In this document: positions 38,715 to 48,254 of the stretch, one piece after another
Layout: each line of letters starts with the position of its first letter
Numbering within the stretch: position 1 is the stretch's first letter
DNA from: Wocania_A spongiicola
GTDB lineage: Bacteria; Bacteroidota; Bacteroidia; Flavobacteriales; Flavobacteriaceae
Direction of reading: 5' to 3'
Assembly (NCBI RefSeq): GCF_023502325.1
Contig: NZ_JAMFLZ010000005.1
Location: 62,001 to 126,000 of the forward strand
Length of the DNA: 64,000 nucleotides
Program-made: the position numbers and the translations under genes
The notes under the pieces: generated by a model
What the model saw: the letters and a program-made list of their open reading frames with translations, nothing else
Told to the model about the DNA's origin: nothing
The model's database searches: none

Positions 38715-41336
38715 CTAATTATAAACCTTATTACTTTTATCACCTCCAGCTATCAAGAAAGCCATCAAATCACTTAATTCTTTCTCGTTTAAACCATTAA
38801 TTAAACCGGTAGGCATTGCAGACTGGGATGCTATTTCTTTTTTTAAAATATCCTTTTTGTTTATTTTACTGGTAATATCTGGTGAGAATGCATTAACACT
38901 TATTTCTATTTCATTTTCGGTCTCGTTAATAAGTCGTCCTGTAATTGAATTACCATTATTTAAATGGTATATGGTATTCCTATAGCGGTCTGAAACTGCT
39001 TTTGAAGGATGTATTATAGCTTCAGCCATATCCTTAATAGAGAAACGCGTCCCCAGTTGAGTAAGTTCTGGACCCGAATTCCCTCCAACGCCTTTAACGC
39101 TATGGCACGAAACGCATAACGAGGCTCTAAATAAATTTTCTCCACTTTTAAAATCCGCGTTTTGCTTATTTGCTTTATATGCTTTTTCAACATCTGAAAC
39201 TGCATAATTTTTACCTGGACCTACTGGCATTTTTACATCTTTCATCAAATTTGCTTGCTGGCTCATAGATTCAGTAGATAAAGATTCAAAATATGCTCTT
39301 TCATCTACAATAACATTATCTAACGCCTTACGCTGTATTGCTTTTATAAAATTAGAATATTGCTTACCTCCAGATTTTTTTAAAGCTCTATTGTACCATC
39401 TAAAATAACGTTCTCTTAAAGCTTTTGTCCAACCTGTTTTTATTTCACTTAAACTCTTAGCATAACTTATATTTTGCTGATTAGGCATGTTCTTGAGCAT
39501 GTTCTCTACATCCTTACCATATTGATCACTACGTTTAGAAATATCTCCAGACAAATAAATTGATTTCAAATTTGATGTAATGGTGTCGTTTTCCATTTTA
39601 TAAATGGTAGGTTCTAAAATTTCTGGTACATCTAAATAACTAAACAAAGCGCATAATTGTTTATTTACTAAATGAGATTCTTTCAAATAAAATGGTAATA
39701 GTTTGTCCTTAATTGAAGTACTCAACGATAAATCCATTTTTTCCTCAGTTCTAATTATTAATAATTCTACCGCTCTTAAAAAATCTGTTTTTTCTGTTTC
39801 ATTTAAAATTTCCCAATCCATTTCTAACAGCGTTTTTAATGCCATTATTCTATCATTGTTTTGTCCTTGGTGAGCAATGGCAATAGCTACAGCTATTTTT
39901 CTTAAAGTATTATCTCCTCTAGCGACTTTGTATTTCCAAATATTTACATCTTGATTTTCTAAAGCGACTCTCGAAGCGTATCTTATATATCTATCTTCAT
40001 CACTTAAGTTTTCTACAAGAAAATCAATTTGAGTTGCATCTTTTTTTATTTGAAAAGCTTCAATCTTTTTTCGCAGTATTCTTTTATTTTTTCCTGAAGT
40101 GTTTTCAGATAGTTTTTGCATCTCATTAGAACGTGTTCCTGTATAGGTTACCTTATACAATGCTGATTCTAAGCGTCTTCCTCCTGTTAAAAAATATAAA
40201 GCACCATCATTCCCTACAATACCATTAGTTAGTGGTAATGGCACTCCCGATAAAAATTCAGTTACCTCTGCGGTATAACTGCTTCCTTTTGGTGTTAAAT
40301 TTGCAAAATACATGGTTCCATAACTCCAATCAAAAAGATACAACCCCTTTTGGTAATAAGCAGGAAATTTTAAACCATTACCTTGAAGAAGTCCTGTTGG
40401 AGAACCCTGACCTAAATTAGCAATGCCTGGTAAATTATCTGGATATTCTGGAGCAAATTTCCCAGTTCCTGTTCGCCATCCAAAATCACTACCACTTGTT
40501 AAATGGCAAAGCCTAATGGGTCTATACCAAGGCATTCCCATATCATATTCCATATCAGAATCAAAAGCAAATAACTCACCATCATGATTAAAAGCTATAT
40601 CGTATGTATTTCTAAGCCCTACACTTAAAATAGTCCAGTCTTTACCTTCAAAATCCGTTTTAACAACCCATCCTCCTGGAGCTTTCCTATCATTTGCATG
40701 GCCGCTAGGATCTTTTATAACTGGCAGCAAATTATCTTCACCCCAATTTTTAGGGATTGTACTTTCAATATCTTCTGGAATATCAGTATGATTCCCTAAA
40801 ACTAAGTATAATGATTTCCCATCGGGTGCCAGTACAATATTATGTGGTCCGTGTTCTCCATCACCATCAAAAGACCGCAACATACTTACAGTATCAAAAT
40901 CATCATCATCATTTGCATCTGTTATTTTATAAAAACCACTATGAATCTTTAATTCGTTATCTGGATGCGCATTTACCAAGGCATATAAATTTTTATTATG
41001 CCAAAGTAAGCCTTGAGCCATACCTATGGTTACGTTAAGTTTTTTAACCTGAACAGAATCTTGTTTATTCTCAACATTTGGTAAAGTCACTCTATATATA
41101 TTTCCGTATTGATCAGAAGCATACAAACGCCCTTTATCGTCTTTAGTAACACTAACCCACGATCCTTGATTATGTTCTCCTGGGCTATAAAGCTTTTCGA
41201 TTTCAAAACCTTTAGGCATAGTAATTCCTTGCTGTGTTATCCGCTCTGTTATAATTGTTTCTGGATCAGATGAGCAAGCAATTATAACAAGGCATGTAAA
41301 ACTTATAGCTAAGTATCTTGAAAAAGATTTCTTCAT
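38715..41336 (-). CDS. Sugar-dehydrogenase-like beta-propeller lipoprotein with C-terminal cytochrome c domain
   Basis: About 873 residues. The ATG at 41336 (MKKSFSRYLAISF) is preferred, though 41342 adds only two residues. A lipoprotein signal ends at LVIIAC. Residues about 40-390 are a PQQ-dependent sugar-dehydrogenase-like propeller (MPKGFEIEKLY, GLRNTYDIAFNHDGELFAFD, PLPLTNGIVGNDGALYFLTG). Residues about 400-690 look like HEAT-type helices. A c-type haem site CVSCH at about 740-744 sits in a putative haem-binding domain that also has a GRLINETE segment. It may oxidise sugars in the periplasm and pass electrons through the haem. The DUF1080 lipoprotein follows directly. Confidence 0.85.
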   Translation of the reverse strand: MKKSFSRYLAISFTCLVIIACSSDPETIITERITQQGITMPKGFEIEKLYSPGEHNQGSWVSVTKDDKGRLYASDQYGNIYRVTLPNVENKQDSVQVKKLNVTIGMAQGLLWHNKNLYALVNAHPDNELKIHSGFYKITDANDDDDFDTVSMLRSFDGDGEHGPHNIVLAPDGKSLYLVLGNHTDIPEDIESTIPKNWGEDNLLPVIKDPSGHANDRKAPGGWVVKTDFEGKDWTILSVGLRNTYDIAFNHDGELFAFDSDMEYDMGMPWYRPIRLCHLTSGSDFGWRTGTGKFAPEYPDNLPGIANLGQGSPTGLLQGNGLKFPAYYQKGLYLFDWSYGTMYFANLTPKGSSYTAEVTEFLSGVPLPLTNGIVGNDGALYFLTGGRRLESALYKVTYTGTRSNEMQKLSENTSGKNKRILRKKIEAFQIKKDATQIDFLVENLSDEDRYIRYASRVALENQDVNIWKYKVARGDNTLRKIAVAIAIAHQGQNNDRIMALKTLLEMDWEILNETEKTDFLRAVELLIIRTEEKMDLSLSTSIKDKLLPFYLKESHLVNKQLCALFSYLDVPEILEPTIYKMENDTITSNLKSIYLSGDISKRSDQYGKDVENMLKNMPNQQNISYAKSLSEIKTGWTKALRERYFRWYNRALKKSGGKQYSNFIKAIQRKALDNVIVDERAYFESLSTESMSQQANLMKDVKMPVGPGKNYAVSDVEKAYKANKQNADFKSGENLFRASLCVSCHSVKGVGGNSGPELTQLGTRFSIKDMAEAIIHPSKAVSDRYRNTIYHLNNGNSITGRLINETENEIEISVNAFSPDITSKINKKDILKKEIASQSAMPTGLINGLNEKELSDLMAFLIAGGDKSNKVYN

Positions 41337-41466
41337 AATCATTATTTTGGAATAGTTAATAATTCGGTTAGGTATGACCCCATAAATCTAATAAATATTA
41401 TGGCTTAATATAGCATTAAGAATATAAGATGATGTATTTTTAATCTTTAAAACAAAAAAAACATTA

Positions 41467-42102
41467 ATGCATCCACAGGAAAAAGAAATATCATATAACA
41501 TATCAAATTCCTATTCTACTCTAAATACGCTTACAGAATCGACTAAAAATGTTTGGTTTGTTTGCCATGGCATGGGATATTTAAGCAGGTATTTTTTAAA
41601 ATATTTTAAAGGATTAAATACTGAAGAAAACTATATTATTGCACCACAAGCAGGTAGTAAGTATTATATTCAACCTGGTTTTAAGCACGTTGGCGCAAGT
41701 TGGTTAACTAAAGAGAATACTGTGAAAGACACCGAAAATGTGATGCGAAATTTTGATGCTATTTTTGAAGCAGAAAATATTCCAAATACTACTAATTTAA
41801 TTGTTCTTGGATATTCGCAAGGTGTTAGTGTTGCTTTACGTTATGTTGCAAAACGTAAATTACAGTGTACACAATTAATATTACATTCTGGTGGTATTCC
41901 CAAAGAATTAAATGCTGAAGATTTTGCGTTTTTAAATGCCAAAGTAAATTTAGTTTGTGGAACACATGACGAATATTTAACTACAGAACGTTTAGCATCT
42001 GAAACTAAAAAAGCAAAACTTTTATTTAAAGATTATTTAAATGTTATTATGTTTGATGGTAAACATGAAGTGAATATTGAGATTATTAATCAATTAGTTT
42101 AA
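41467..42102 (+). CDS. Alpha/beta hydrolase, phospholipase/carboxylesterase-like
   Basis: 211 residues, no signal peptide. Residues near 30-40 (VWFVCHGMG) form the oxyanion-strand region, GYSQG near residue 118 is the nucleophile elbow with the catalytic Ser, VCGTHDEYL supplies the Asp region and DGKHEV the His. This matches the small carboxylesterase (YpfH/predicted esterase) group. It opens a plus-strand run: the GH18 gene starts 9 bases after its stop. The true substrate cannot be read from the sequence. Confidence 0.85.
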   Translation: MHPQEKEISYNISNSYSTLNTLTESTKNVWFVCHGMGYLSRYFLKYFKGLNTEENYIIAPQAGSKYYIQPGFKHVGASWLTKENTVKDTENVMRNFDAIFEAENIPNTTNLIVLGYSQGVSVALRYVAKRKLQCTQLILHSGGIPKELNAEDFAFLNAKVNLVCGTHDEYLTTERLASETKKAKLLFKDYLNVIMFDGKHEVNIEIINQLV

Positions 42103-42111
42103 TTATTCAAA

Positions 42112-43143
42112 ATGAAAAACAAACCTCTACTGTTTATTTTATTTTTATCGGTTTTCATTCAACTCTACAATTGCAGCAGTAATACTGATGAGTCAGAAGA
42201 GGAACAAGTGACTCCATTTAATGAAACTGCAAAAGTAATAGGTTATTTACCAAGCTATAGGTTTAGTCAAAGCTCTAAAATAGATTATTGTAAAATTACG
42301 CATCTAAATTTGGCTTTTGCAAACCCCGATGTTTCAGGGGATTTAATTATGCCTTCTATTGCTGATGTAATAAATCAGGCAAGAACTGCAAATCCTAATA
42401 TAATAATTTGCATTTCTCTCGCAGGTGGTAGTCTAACTCCAGAGGTCGCAGACAACTGGAGCGACTTAATTGATATTGAAACTAATAGACCTGCATTTAT
42501 TACCAAAATAGTAGATTATGTGCTTGCAAATAATTTAGACGGCGTTGATGTAGATTTAGAGTGGGACCATGTAACTATAGGCTATAGTGGTTTTGTTACA
42601 GAATTAAAGACTGCCTTAGATTCGCATAATAAAATTATTACCGCTGCATTACCAAATAATACTCGGTTTGGAAACATAACAGATAGTGCATTGCAAGCCT
42701 TCGATTTTATTAATATTATGTCTTATGATGCTACTGGTCCATGGAACCCTAATAATCCTGGGCAGCATAGCTCTTTTCAATTTTCAGAGGCTGGTATTAA
42801 TTTTTGGAGAAACACAACTAAAATTCCTAAAGAAAAACTAACTCTAGGCGTGCCTTTTTATGGTTATAATTTTAGTAATAATCCTGTAACTGGCGTTTCC
42901 TTTCAAGATATAATAGCCTCTGATGCGGCACTGGCAAACGTAGACAAAACTGGTAGTACATATTATAATGGCATACCAACCATTGAAGCAAAAGTCGAAT
43001 TAGCACAAAACGAAGTTGGTGGCATTATGATATGGGAATTGGGTCAAGATGCATTCAATTCTTACTCGCTACTATCAACCATACATAATAGATTTACATC
43101 GCTAAAAGTAAAAACTACTGGCTTATGCGGTAACGAACCTTGA
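42112..43143 (+). CDS. Glycoside hydrolase family 18 lipoprotein (chitinase-like)
   Basis: 343 residues with a lipoprotein signal ending at Cys21 (QLYNC, then SSNTDESEEE). The GH18 barrel shows KVIGYLPSYRF at the first strand, ISLAGG, and the catalytic DxxDxDxE motif as LDGVDVDLEWDH. MSYD and GVPFYGYNF follow, with a final GGIMIWELGQD strand. Such enzymes cleave beta-1,4-GlcNAc polymers and are often endo-acting. The lipid anchor suggests display on the cell. It is flanked in the same direction by an esterase and a GNAT gene. Confidence 0.92.
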   Translation: MKNKPLLFILFLSVFIQLYNCSSNTDESEEEQVTPFNETAKVIGYLPSYRFSQSSKIDYCKITHLNLAFANPDVSGDLIMPSIADVINQARTANPNIIICISLAGGSLTPEVADNWSDLIDIETNRPAFITKIVDYVLANNLDGVDVDLEWDHVTIGYSGFVTELKTALDSHNKIITAALPNNTRFGNITDSALQAFDFINIMSYDATGPWNPNNPGQHSSFQFSEAGINFWRNTTKIPKEKLTLGVPFYGYNFSNNPVTGVSFQDIIASDAALANVDKTGSTYYNGIPTIEAKVELAQNEVGGIMIWELGQDAFNSYSLLSTIHNRFTSLKVKTTGLCGNEP

Positions 43144-43157
43144 TAATAAAAACAGTA

Positions 43158-43730
43158 ATGAAAGTACCTACCCTAGAAAACAATCGTGTTAAACTGTCGC
43201 TTTTAGATTTAAGTAACTACGAACACTTAGCTCCCATTGCTCAGCAACCTAATTTAGTACAATTCTCACCTAGTAAAATTGATACTCCAAACGATTTAAA
43301 AGCCTATGTTCAAAAGGCTGTTGATGGTTATTACCATAAAACCACTATTCCTTTTATAGTATTTGATAAACAAACTAGTAGGTATGCTGGAAATTCGCAT
43401 TTTATGAATATTAGCTGGAAAAATAAAGTGGTTGAAATTGGATCAACATGGATTGGTAGAGAATTTCAAGGTACAGGGCTTAACAAGAACATGAAGTTTT
43501 TAATGTTACAGCATGCCTTTGAATCTTTAGAAGTTGATAAAGTAGCCTTTAGAGTAGACGAACGTAATATACGTTCTAGAAAAGCCGTTGAAAAATTAGG
43601 CGCAACTCTTGAAGGTATTATGCGCAAGGACACCTTAATGCTTGATGGTTTTAAGCGTAGTACATGCTGTTATGGTATTTTAAAAGAGGAATGGCCAAAA
43701 ATTAAAGAAACTGTTTTTGATGGATTTTAG
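43158..43730 (+). CDS. GNAT-family N-acetyltransferase (RimJ/RimL-like)
   Basis: 190 residues from the ATG at 43158 (MKVPTLENNRVKLSLLDL). A longer frame begins with TTG at 43140 and would overlap the GH18 stop, so it is not preferred. GNAT features are VVEIGSTWIGREFQGTGLN (acetyl-CoA loop) and VAFRVDERNIRSRKAVEKLG, as in RimJ/RimL-type enzymes. The start lies 14 bases after the GH18 stop. The acceptor is unknown. Confidence 0.88.
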   Translation: MKVPTLENNRVKLSLLDLSNYEHLAPIAQQPNLVQFSPSKIDTPNDLKAYVQKAVDGYYHKTTIPFIVFDKQTSRYAGNSHFMNISWKNKVVEIGSTWIGREFQGTGLNKNMKFLMLQHAFESLEVDKVAFRVDERNIRSRKAVEKLGATLEGIMRKDTLMLDGFKRSTCCYGILKEEWPKIKETVFDGF

Positions 43731-43793
43731 AGAGGTTAACCTTTTCATTCTCTGACGTTAAAAACAATCATTTTTAGCAATTATAGTCGTTTT

Positions 43794-45236
43794 TTATTCT
43801 ATAAACTGGGTATAATGCTTATATCTTTCAAAAATTTGTTTTACGTAATTATACGGCTCTAAACCACGAACATAACCATATTTTACTACGGGGTGATTGT
43901 AATGTTTAGCTTTACTTAGTTTTAAAATTGTAGTTTCAACATGATCATCCCAAACATCTTTTTGGAGCCCTTCTACTTCTGCTAATCTTTGTGCATCAAA
44001 AACATGCCCCAAACCACAGTTATAAGAAGCCAATACAAATTTAGTCCGTTGAATTGAATCTGTTATATGCTCAAAATTCTTCCATAATTGTTTTAAATAT
44101 TTTGTCCCTCCTTTTATACTTTGTTCAGGGTCCGATCTATTAGTTACTCCAAGCTCTTCAGCTGTTTTAGGCATTAATTGCATTAACCCAGATGCCTTTG
44201 CCCAAGAACTTACTCTAGGGTCAAATTTTGATTCTTGATAAACTTGAGAAGCCACAAGTCGCCAATCCCAATTTAATGGTTTTGTGTATTTTTTTATTAA
44301 ACCATCATAAGGGCTAATTTGCTGTTTGTTTAAGCTATAAAAATTACTCTTTATTCGTCGTTTATAGTATTTCTTGTTTTTGAAGTATTTGTTATAAATA
44401 ACATTAAAGTCTATTTTTCTTTTTATTTGTTTTAACCAATCATTTGTAGCATTTAATAAATCTTGAGAGTCATGTCTTGTAGCCCATGCTATACGTTGAG
44501 AAAAACTAACAGGCAACTTAACATCTAAAACAGGATAATAGGTACCCATAATACTAGCAATGTTATTATCTGCTATGGTATATTTAATTTCTCCATCAGC
44601 AACTTTTTTAATTATTTCATCAGTAGCCAATTCTCCAGACATTAAGTTTATATGTATTGTTCCTCCTAACTCTTCAGACAAGCTAGATATTCTTTCTTTA
44701 TATGATGTCTCACTTCTTACAGAAATAGTATCACCTAATAAATCTATGGGATCATGTACTAAGGCCTTTTTTAGTTTTCCCCAAGATATACTGCGCCAAT
44801 TATCTGGCTTCTTTTGTACCAAAACCTGCTTGGTTAAATATAAATGGTTAGTAAAAGAAACGTACTCTTTTCTATCGTTAGTAATAGTTAAGCCATGTGC
44901 TATAATATCGCCTTCTCCATTATTTAATTTTTCAAAAAGATCATTAGCATTATTAACTACTATTATTTCTAAATCCACATCCAAGTATTCTGCGAATCGC
45001 TCTAGTAGCTCAAATTCATACCCCATAGGGCGTCCTTTGTATAAAAAGTAAGATGTTCCACTATATACTGTTAAAGCTCTTAAAGTTCCAGATGCTTTAA
45101 TTTGTTCTAAATCCCATTTTTCGTTAGTTTCAGGTATTTCATTTTTGTTTATTGTCTCTTTTTCGCAGCAAAAAAAAAGAAACAAAACCAGATAAAGTAG
45201 CCTTATGTTTATATTTAAACCAACTTTCTTTTTCAT
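43794..45236 (-). CDS. MltF-like lytic transglycosylase with solute-binding domain
   Basis: 480 residues. A probable lipoprotein signal ends near the CC pair (LVLFLFFCCEKE). Residues about 45-290 are a type 3 solute-binding domain (GTLRALTVYSGTSYFLYKGR, GEGDIIAHGLTITNDRKEYV). Residues about 310-475 are a SLT transglycosylase domain with the catalytic Glu in VASQVYQESKFDP, followed by ASGLMQLMPKTAEELGV and ASYNCGLGHV. MltF cleaves peptidoglycan, and the first domain may regulate this activity. It starts 6 bases downstream of the GH16 gene, so the two are probably co-transcribed. Confidence 0.92.
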   Translation of the reverse strand: MKKKVGLNINIRLLYLVLFLFFCCEKETINKNEIPETNEKWDLEQIKASGTLRALTVYSGTSYFLYKGRPMGYEFELLERFAEYLDVDLEIIVVNNANDLFEKLNNGEGDIIAHGLTITNDRKEYVSFTNHLYLTKQVLVQKKPDNWRSISWGKLKKALVHDPIDLLGDTISVRSETSYKERISSLSEELGGTIHINLMSGELATDEIIKKVADGEIKYTIADNNIASIMGTYYPVLDVKLPVSFSQRIAWATRHDSQDLLNATNDWLKQIKRKIDFNVIYNKYFKNKKYYKRRIKSNFYSLNKQQISPYDGLIKKYTKPLNWDWRLVASQVYQESKFDPRVSSWAKASGLMQLMPKTAEELGVTNRSDPEQSIKGGTKYLKQLWKNFEHITDSIQRTKFVLASYNCGLGHVFDAQRLAEVEGLQKDVWDDHVETTILKLSKAKHYNHPVVKYGYVRGLEPYNYVKQIFERYKHYTQFIE

Positions 45237-45242
45237 TAAACG

Positions 45243-46073
45243 TTATTGATAAACTCTTATATAATCAACCACCATACTGCTTTCTTCAAAAGAAGGATCT
45301 ATATCTGGTTCTATAGCAATATTCAATAAAATATATTGATCCGTTGTAAATGGCCAAGTATCAGAGTTTCTTTCAGCTGGTTCGTATTCATAATGTACTA
45401 CATCATCAACACTAAATATCATTTTATTCTCGTACCACTCTAAACTATAGATATGAAATTGATTTGAAACATTCTCTATTACTCGACCTCCAAGATTCAC
45501 GACATCATCTCCTGCACTAGCTCCTGTATGTACAGCACTTTGAATACGATTTTGCTTTTTTCCCCAATGTTCCAAAATATCAATTTCGCCACAAACAGGC
45601 CAATAAGTCGTTCCGAAGCCTTGTTTTTGCCAGTACGCCCCTGGTTCATCTATATTTTTGTTAAGCATCCATATAGCTGGCCAAGTACCAACACCTGTAG
45701 GCATTTTTGCGCGCACCTCTACTCGACCATAAGTAAAAGCGAATTTTGAATTTAACCTTGCCGAGGTGTATGCTTTAATTTCTCCCTGATCGTTAAATAT
45801 TTCTTTCCTAGCAGCTATATTTAAAAACCCGTCTTCTACATACGAGTTTTCTATTCTATTTGTATAATGGTTTATTAACCCGCCATACCAGTCTCCTCCT
45901 GCAGGTATTTGTGTTTGATGAAACCATTTTGTTGAATCTATAGGGCCACTGTTATTAAACTCATCAGACCAAACTAATGTGTCAAATTTTATATTTGATT
46001 TACTCTTAGATTTGGCACAATACGTTGTTGAAAAACAAACACATAGTAATACTATTAATAATGAAAAGCGCAT
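45243..46073 (-). CDS. Glycoside hydrolase family 16 (beta-glucanase/laminarinase-like)
   Basis: 276 residues with an export signal (1-20, ending TTYCAKS). The Cys may be lipidated, though the box is not classical. The GH16 catalytic motif is GEIDILEHWG, with two Glu flanking an Asp. WSDEFNNSGPIDSTKW, SARLNSKFAFTYGRVEVRAK, GTWPAIWML and SLEWYENKMIFSVDD support the family. Substrates in GH16 include laminarin and related beta-1,3-glucans common in marine settings. No sorting domain or binding module is attached. Confidence 0.93.
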   Translation of the reverse strand: MRFSLLIVLLCVCFSTTYCAKSKSKSNIKFDTLVWSDEFNNSGPIDSTKWFHQTQIPAGGDWYGGLINHYTNRIENSYVEDGFLNIAARKEIFNDQGEIKAYTSARLNSKFAFTYGRVEVRAKMPTGVGTWPAIWMLNKNIDEPGAYWQKQGFGTTYWPVCGEIDILEHWGKKQNRIQSAVHTGASAGDDVVNLGGRVIENVSNQFHIYSLEWYENKMIFSVDDVVHYEYEPAERNSDTWPFTTDQYILLNIAIEPDIDPSFEESSMVVDYIRVYQ

Positions 46074-46186
46074 AAGTTTGATGGAATAAAAAATATATTC
46101 TAAATATACTGTTTACTTTAAACTAAAAAAAATAATATAAGTTGCGGCAGTGGCTATCGCTTTCTATTAGCTATATAAAAAGCCTC

Positions 46187-46585
46187 TTAATACTCTACAG
46201 AAATTGATGTGTTATAATGCGTTTTTGACTGGACTTTATTAGCATGCACAAATAGTAAAATTTTCTTATAGCGGCCGTTAAACACATTCTTATAGTGTTC
46301 TATTTCATCAATAGATTTGGCATTATATACAATCTGCTCCTTTTTATTGTTTACTGTACCATAAATAGAAATTTGGTACATGTTTTTAGATTTAGAACCT
46401 ATATAATTTGAAGAATACGTAATTCTACTTACTTTAAATGCCTGCTCTTGGTTATTATACTTTTGTGGCGATTTGTAGAATACGTTTTCGTACTTATCAT
46501 TTAAATTAGTAGCTCTAAGTTTTGTTGTTTGAGCATATGATGTACTATATGCTAACATAATTACAAGTAATACTATTTTTTTCAT
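46187..46585 (-). CDS. Small exported protein of unknown function
   Basis: 132 residues with a clear signal peptide (MKKIVLLVIMLAYSTSYA, cleaved before QTTK). The mature part is beta-rich and polar (YKSPQKYNNQEQAFKVSRIT, NMYQISIYGTVNNKKEQIVY) and ends NTSISVEY. I recognise no family. Separate from both neighbours by more than 100 bases. Confidence 0.7.
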   Translation of the reverse strand: MKKIVLLVIMLAYSTSYAQTTKLRATNLNDKYENVFYKSPQKYNNQEQAFKVSRITYSSNYIGSKSKNMYQISIYGTVNNKKEQIVYNAKSIDEIEHYKNVFNGRYKKILLFVHANKVQSKTHYNTSISVEY

Positions 46586-46719
46586 GATATTAAGTGTTTA
46601 ATTTTTTCTGTAGTTCTCCTATAAATCTAGCAAAAAAAATCTACTTCCTAATATTTGTTGAAAAAATGGAATTATAAAATAAAAGTGGTAAACATTAAAG
46701 TTACCAATTTTAAAAGCTT

Positions 46720-47043
46720 TTAAGCCGTTTGTTGCAACGACTTATTCTTTTCTTTTAAAATGGCTAATTGCTTTTCTAAAAAAGTAATGGCTTGCTCTGT
46801 TTTGTAACTTGTTTTAGAGGCTAACTTTTTAATGTCTTCCTTTAATTTTTCTTTACCAGAAGCTGCTGCTTTTGATACATCTTCTTTAACTTCTGAAAAA
46901 TCTTGAGTAATTTGCTCTTTAATTTCTTTACCTTCTTTTTTAAGGGTGTCTCTGGTTACTTTTCCTTTTTCTGGCGCCAATAATACACCCGCTGCTGCTC
47001 CTAATAATACGCCTAATGCTATGGCGCCTTTATAATGAATCAT
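46720..47043 (-). CDS. YtxH-domain protein
   Basis: 107 residues. One N-terminal membrane segment with a Gly/Ala-rich core (GAIALGVLLGAAAGVLLAPE) is followed by KGKVTRDTLKKEGKEI and an amphipathic coiled-coil helix to the C-terminus. This is the YtxH (general stress) arrangement. Homologues are often induced by stress. No operon partner is visible. Confidence 0.88.
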   Translation of the reverse strand: MIHYKGAIALGVLLGAAAGVLLAPEKGKVTRDTLKKEGKEIKEQITQDFSEVKEDVSKAAASGKEKLKEDIKKLASKTSYKTEQAITFLEKQLAILKEKNKSLQQTA

Positions 47044-47197
47044 ATTATTTTCTTTTAAATAGTTAAACTGTTTTATTTATAAGTAGTAAAACTTACCTAA
47101 TTGTTACAAACAAGCTGTTTTCCAAACAATTAAGCGCAAAAAAAGCGACCCAAACTTTAATTCAAATCGCTATTAATTATTAATATAGCGTAGAAAA

Positions 47198-47281
47198 CGT
47201 CATTCTGAACTTGTTTCAGAATCACATTTCTATGATTTATAAAATACTAAAGTGAGACCCTGAAATAAATTCAGGGTGACG
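47198..47281. repeat. Palindromic intergenic repeat
   Basis: Two short hairpins lie close together: TTCTGAACTTGTTTCAGAA (47203-47221) and CCCTGAAATAAATTCAGGG (47258-47276), flanked by GTCA/TGAC ends. The string is typical of repeats scattered in flavobacterial genomes and lies downstream of the YtxH and SnoaL-like genes. It may also act as a terminator in either direction. Confidence 0.65.
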
Positions 47282-47302
47282 CATTCAAATCATGGTGTAC
47301 AG

Positions 47303-47827
47303 CTATTTAGCTTCCTCTTCTTTTTTTAAAGGGGAATGGTGCTCATGCACTATCCTCCAGCCTTCATCTGTTTTAACAAATAGCAAAGTAATTTGATCAT
47401 TAACTACAACAAGGTCATCACCAAATTTAAGATGGAAATCGGAATGAAAGGTTACATTAGCTACATCACCGTATACAGCCACTTTTATATCATTAGCATC
47501 AAGCTTTACAACTTCTGTTACAGAACTAAATATTGTTCTTTCGTGTTCTTCATTAGCCTTACTTCCATTGTGAGGCTCTCCGTTTTTAAATTCGGTAAAC
47601 TTAGGTCCGTAAGCATGAAAAGAAATTAGTTTATCAATATCTCCATCTTTAATGCTTTGCGCAATGGCTTCAAAGGTTTCTATAACCTCCTGCTTAGCTT
47701 CAGGAAATTCGTCGTTAATAAGATCAATTTTCACTTCTTCAATTACTGGAACTTGCTCTTTTTGCTTACAGCCGATAATTAAAAAGCTGAAAATCATAAT
47801 ACATGCTAATGCAAATTTTGTTTTCAT
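47303..47827 (-). CDS. SnoaL/NTF2-like lipoprotein
   Basis: 174 residues with a lipoprotein signal ending at Cys20 (FLIIGC, then KQKEQVPV). The mature part is a cystatin-like NTF2/DUF4440 fold: AIAQSIKDGDIDKLISFHAY, then a beta-rich end with QITLLFVKTDEGWRIVHEHH. Such domains are used in many enzymes and binding proteins, so the function is open. The gene is followed by the palindromic repeat at 47198-47281. Upstream lies the HEPN cassette with its folded element. Confidence 0.83.
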   Translation of the reverse strand: MKTKFALACIMIFSFLIIGCKQKEQVPVIEEVKIDLINDEFPEAKQEVIETFEAIAQSIKDGDIDKLISFHAYGPKFTEFKNGEPHNGSKANEEHERTIFSSVTEVVKLDANDIKVAVYGDVANVTFHSDFHLKFGDDLVVVNDQITLLFVKTDEGWRIVHEHHSPLKKEEEAK

Positions 47828-48027
47828 AATGATATATTTAGTTGGTTAGTATAAAATGCTAAAAACTATTTACTTAAGGAGAGGCAATAACCCAAAATAC
47901 TGAAAATAAGTGAATTATCATAAAACTACCAGAATTAGTAAATGAATAAAGGTTGTAATATGTTATTAAAAACCAGAAAAACTAAGTCCTGAGTAGAAAG
48001 TGTTTTATGATTAACGTGAAAAGATTT

Positions 48028-48250
48028 ACACAACGCTACCGCTAGCTCTAGCTAGTGGCGACAATTTATTTATTTCCTTAACCTTGACTGTGCCAATCTT
48101 TAACGCCACTAGTTTTTAAACTAGCGGTAGCGGGGGTTTCGTTGCGTTGAGAACTAAGATAGCAATTAAACAGAAACCAATTTGTTCAGCAGCGAGGATT
48201 TTCCGAAAGGAAAATCAGACGCAATGACCTATACGCGTTGTTAGGTATAG
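48028..48250 (-). repeat. About 215-base folded element with cassette-type ends (attC-like or structured RNA)
   Basis: On the minus strand the element begins 4 bases after the HEPN gene stop with ACCTAACAACGCGTATAGG and ends GCGTTGTGT at 48028-48036. The ends pair as ACAACGC with GCGTTGT (48235-48241 with 48030-48036). Inside is a perfect hairpin, GATTTTCC-N4-GGAAAATC (48197-48216). A long stem also forms, from CGCTACCGCTAG and CTAGTGGCG (48034-48060) paired with CGCCACTAG and CTAGCGGTAGCG (48104-48132). The motif AACGCAACGAAA lies between. ACCTAAC fits the integron RYYYAAC form. No ORF is present. The folded design exceeds what a terminator needs. Confidence 0.65.
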
Positions 48251-48254
48251 TTTA

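Noticed and set aside
41366..41375. GTTAGGTATG resembling the cassette core
   Set aside because: It stands alone between divergent genes with no folded element or matching inverse core, so chance is the simplest reading.
43140..43157. Upstream TTG start for the GNAT gene
   Set aside because: It overlaps the GH18 stop and adds non-conserved residues; the ATG at 43158 fits the family start better.
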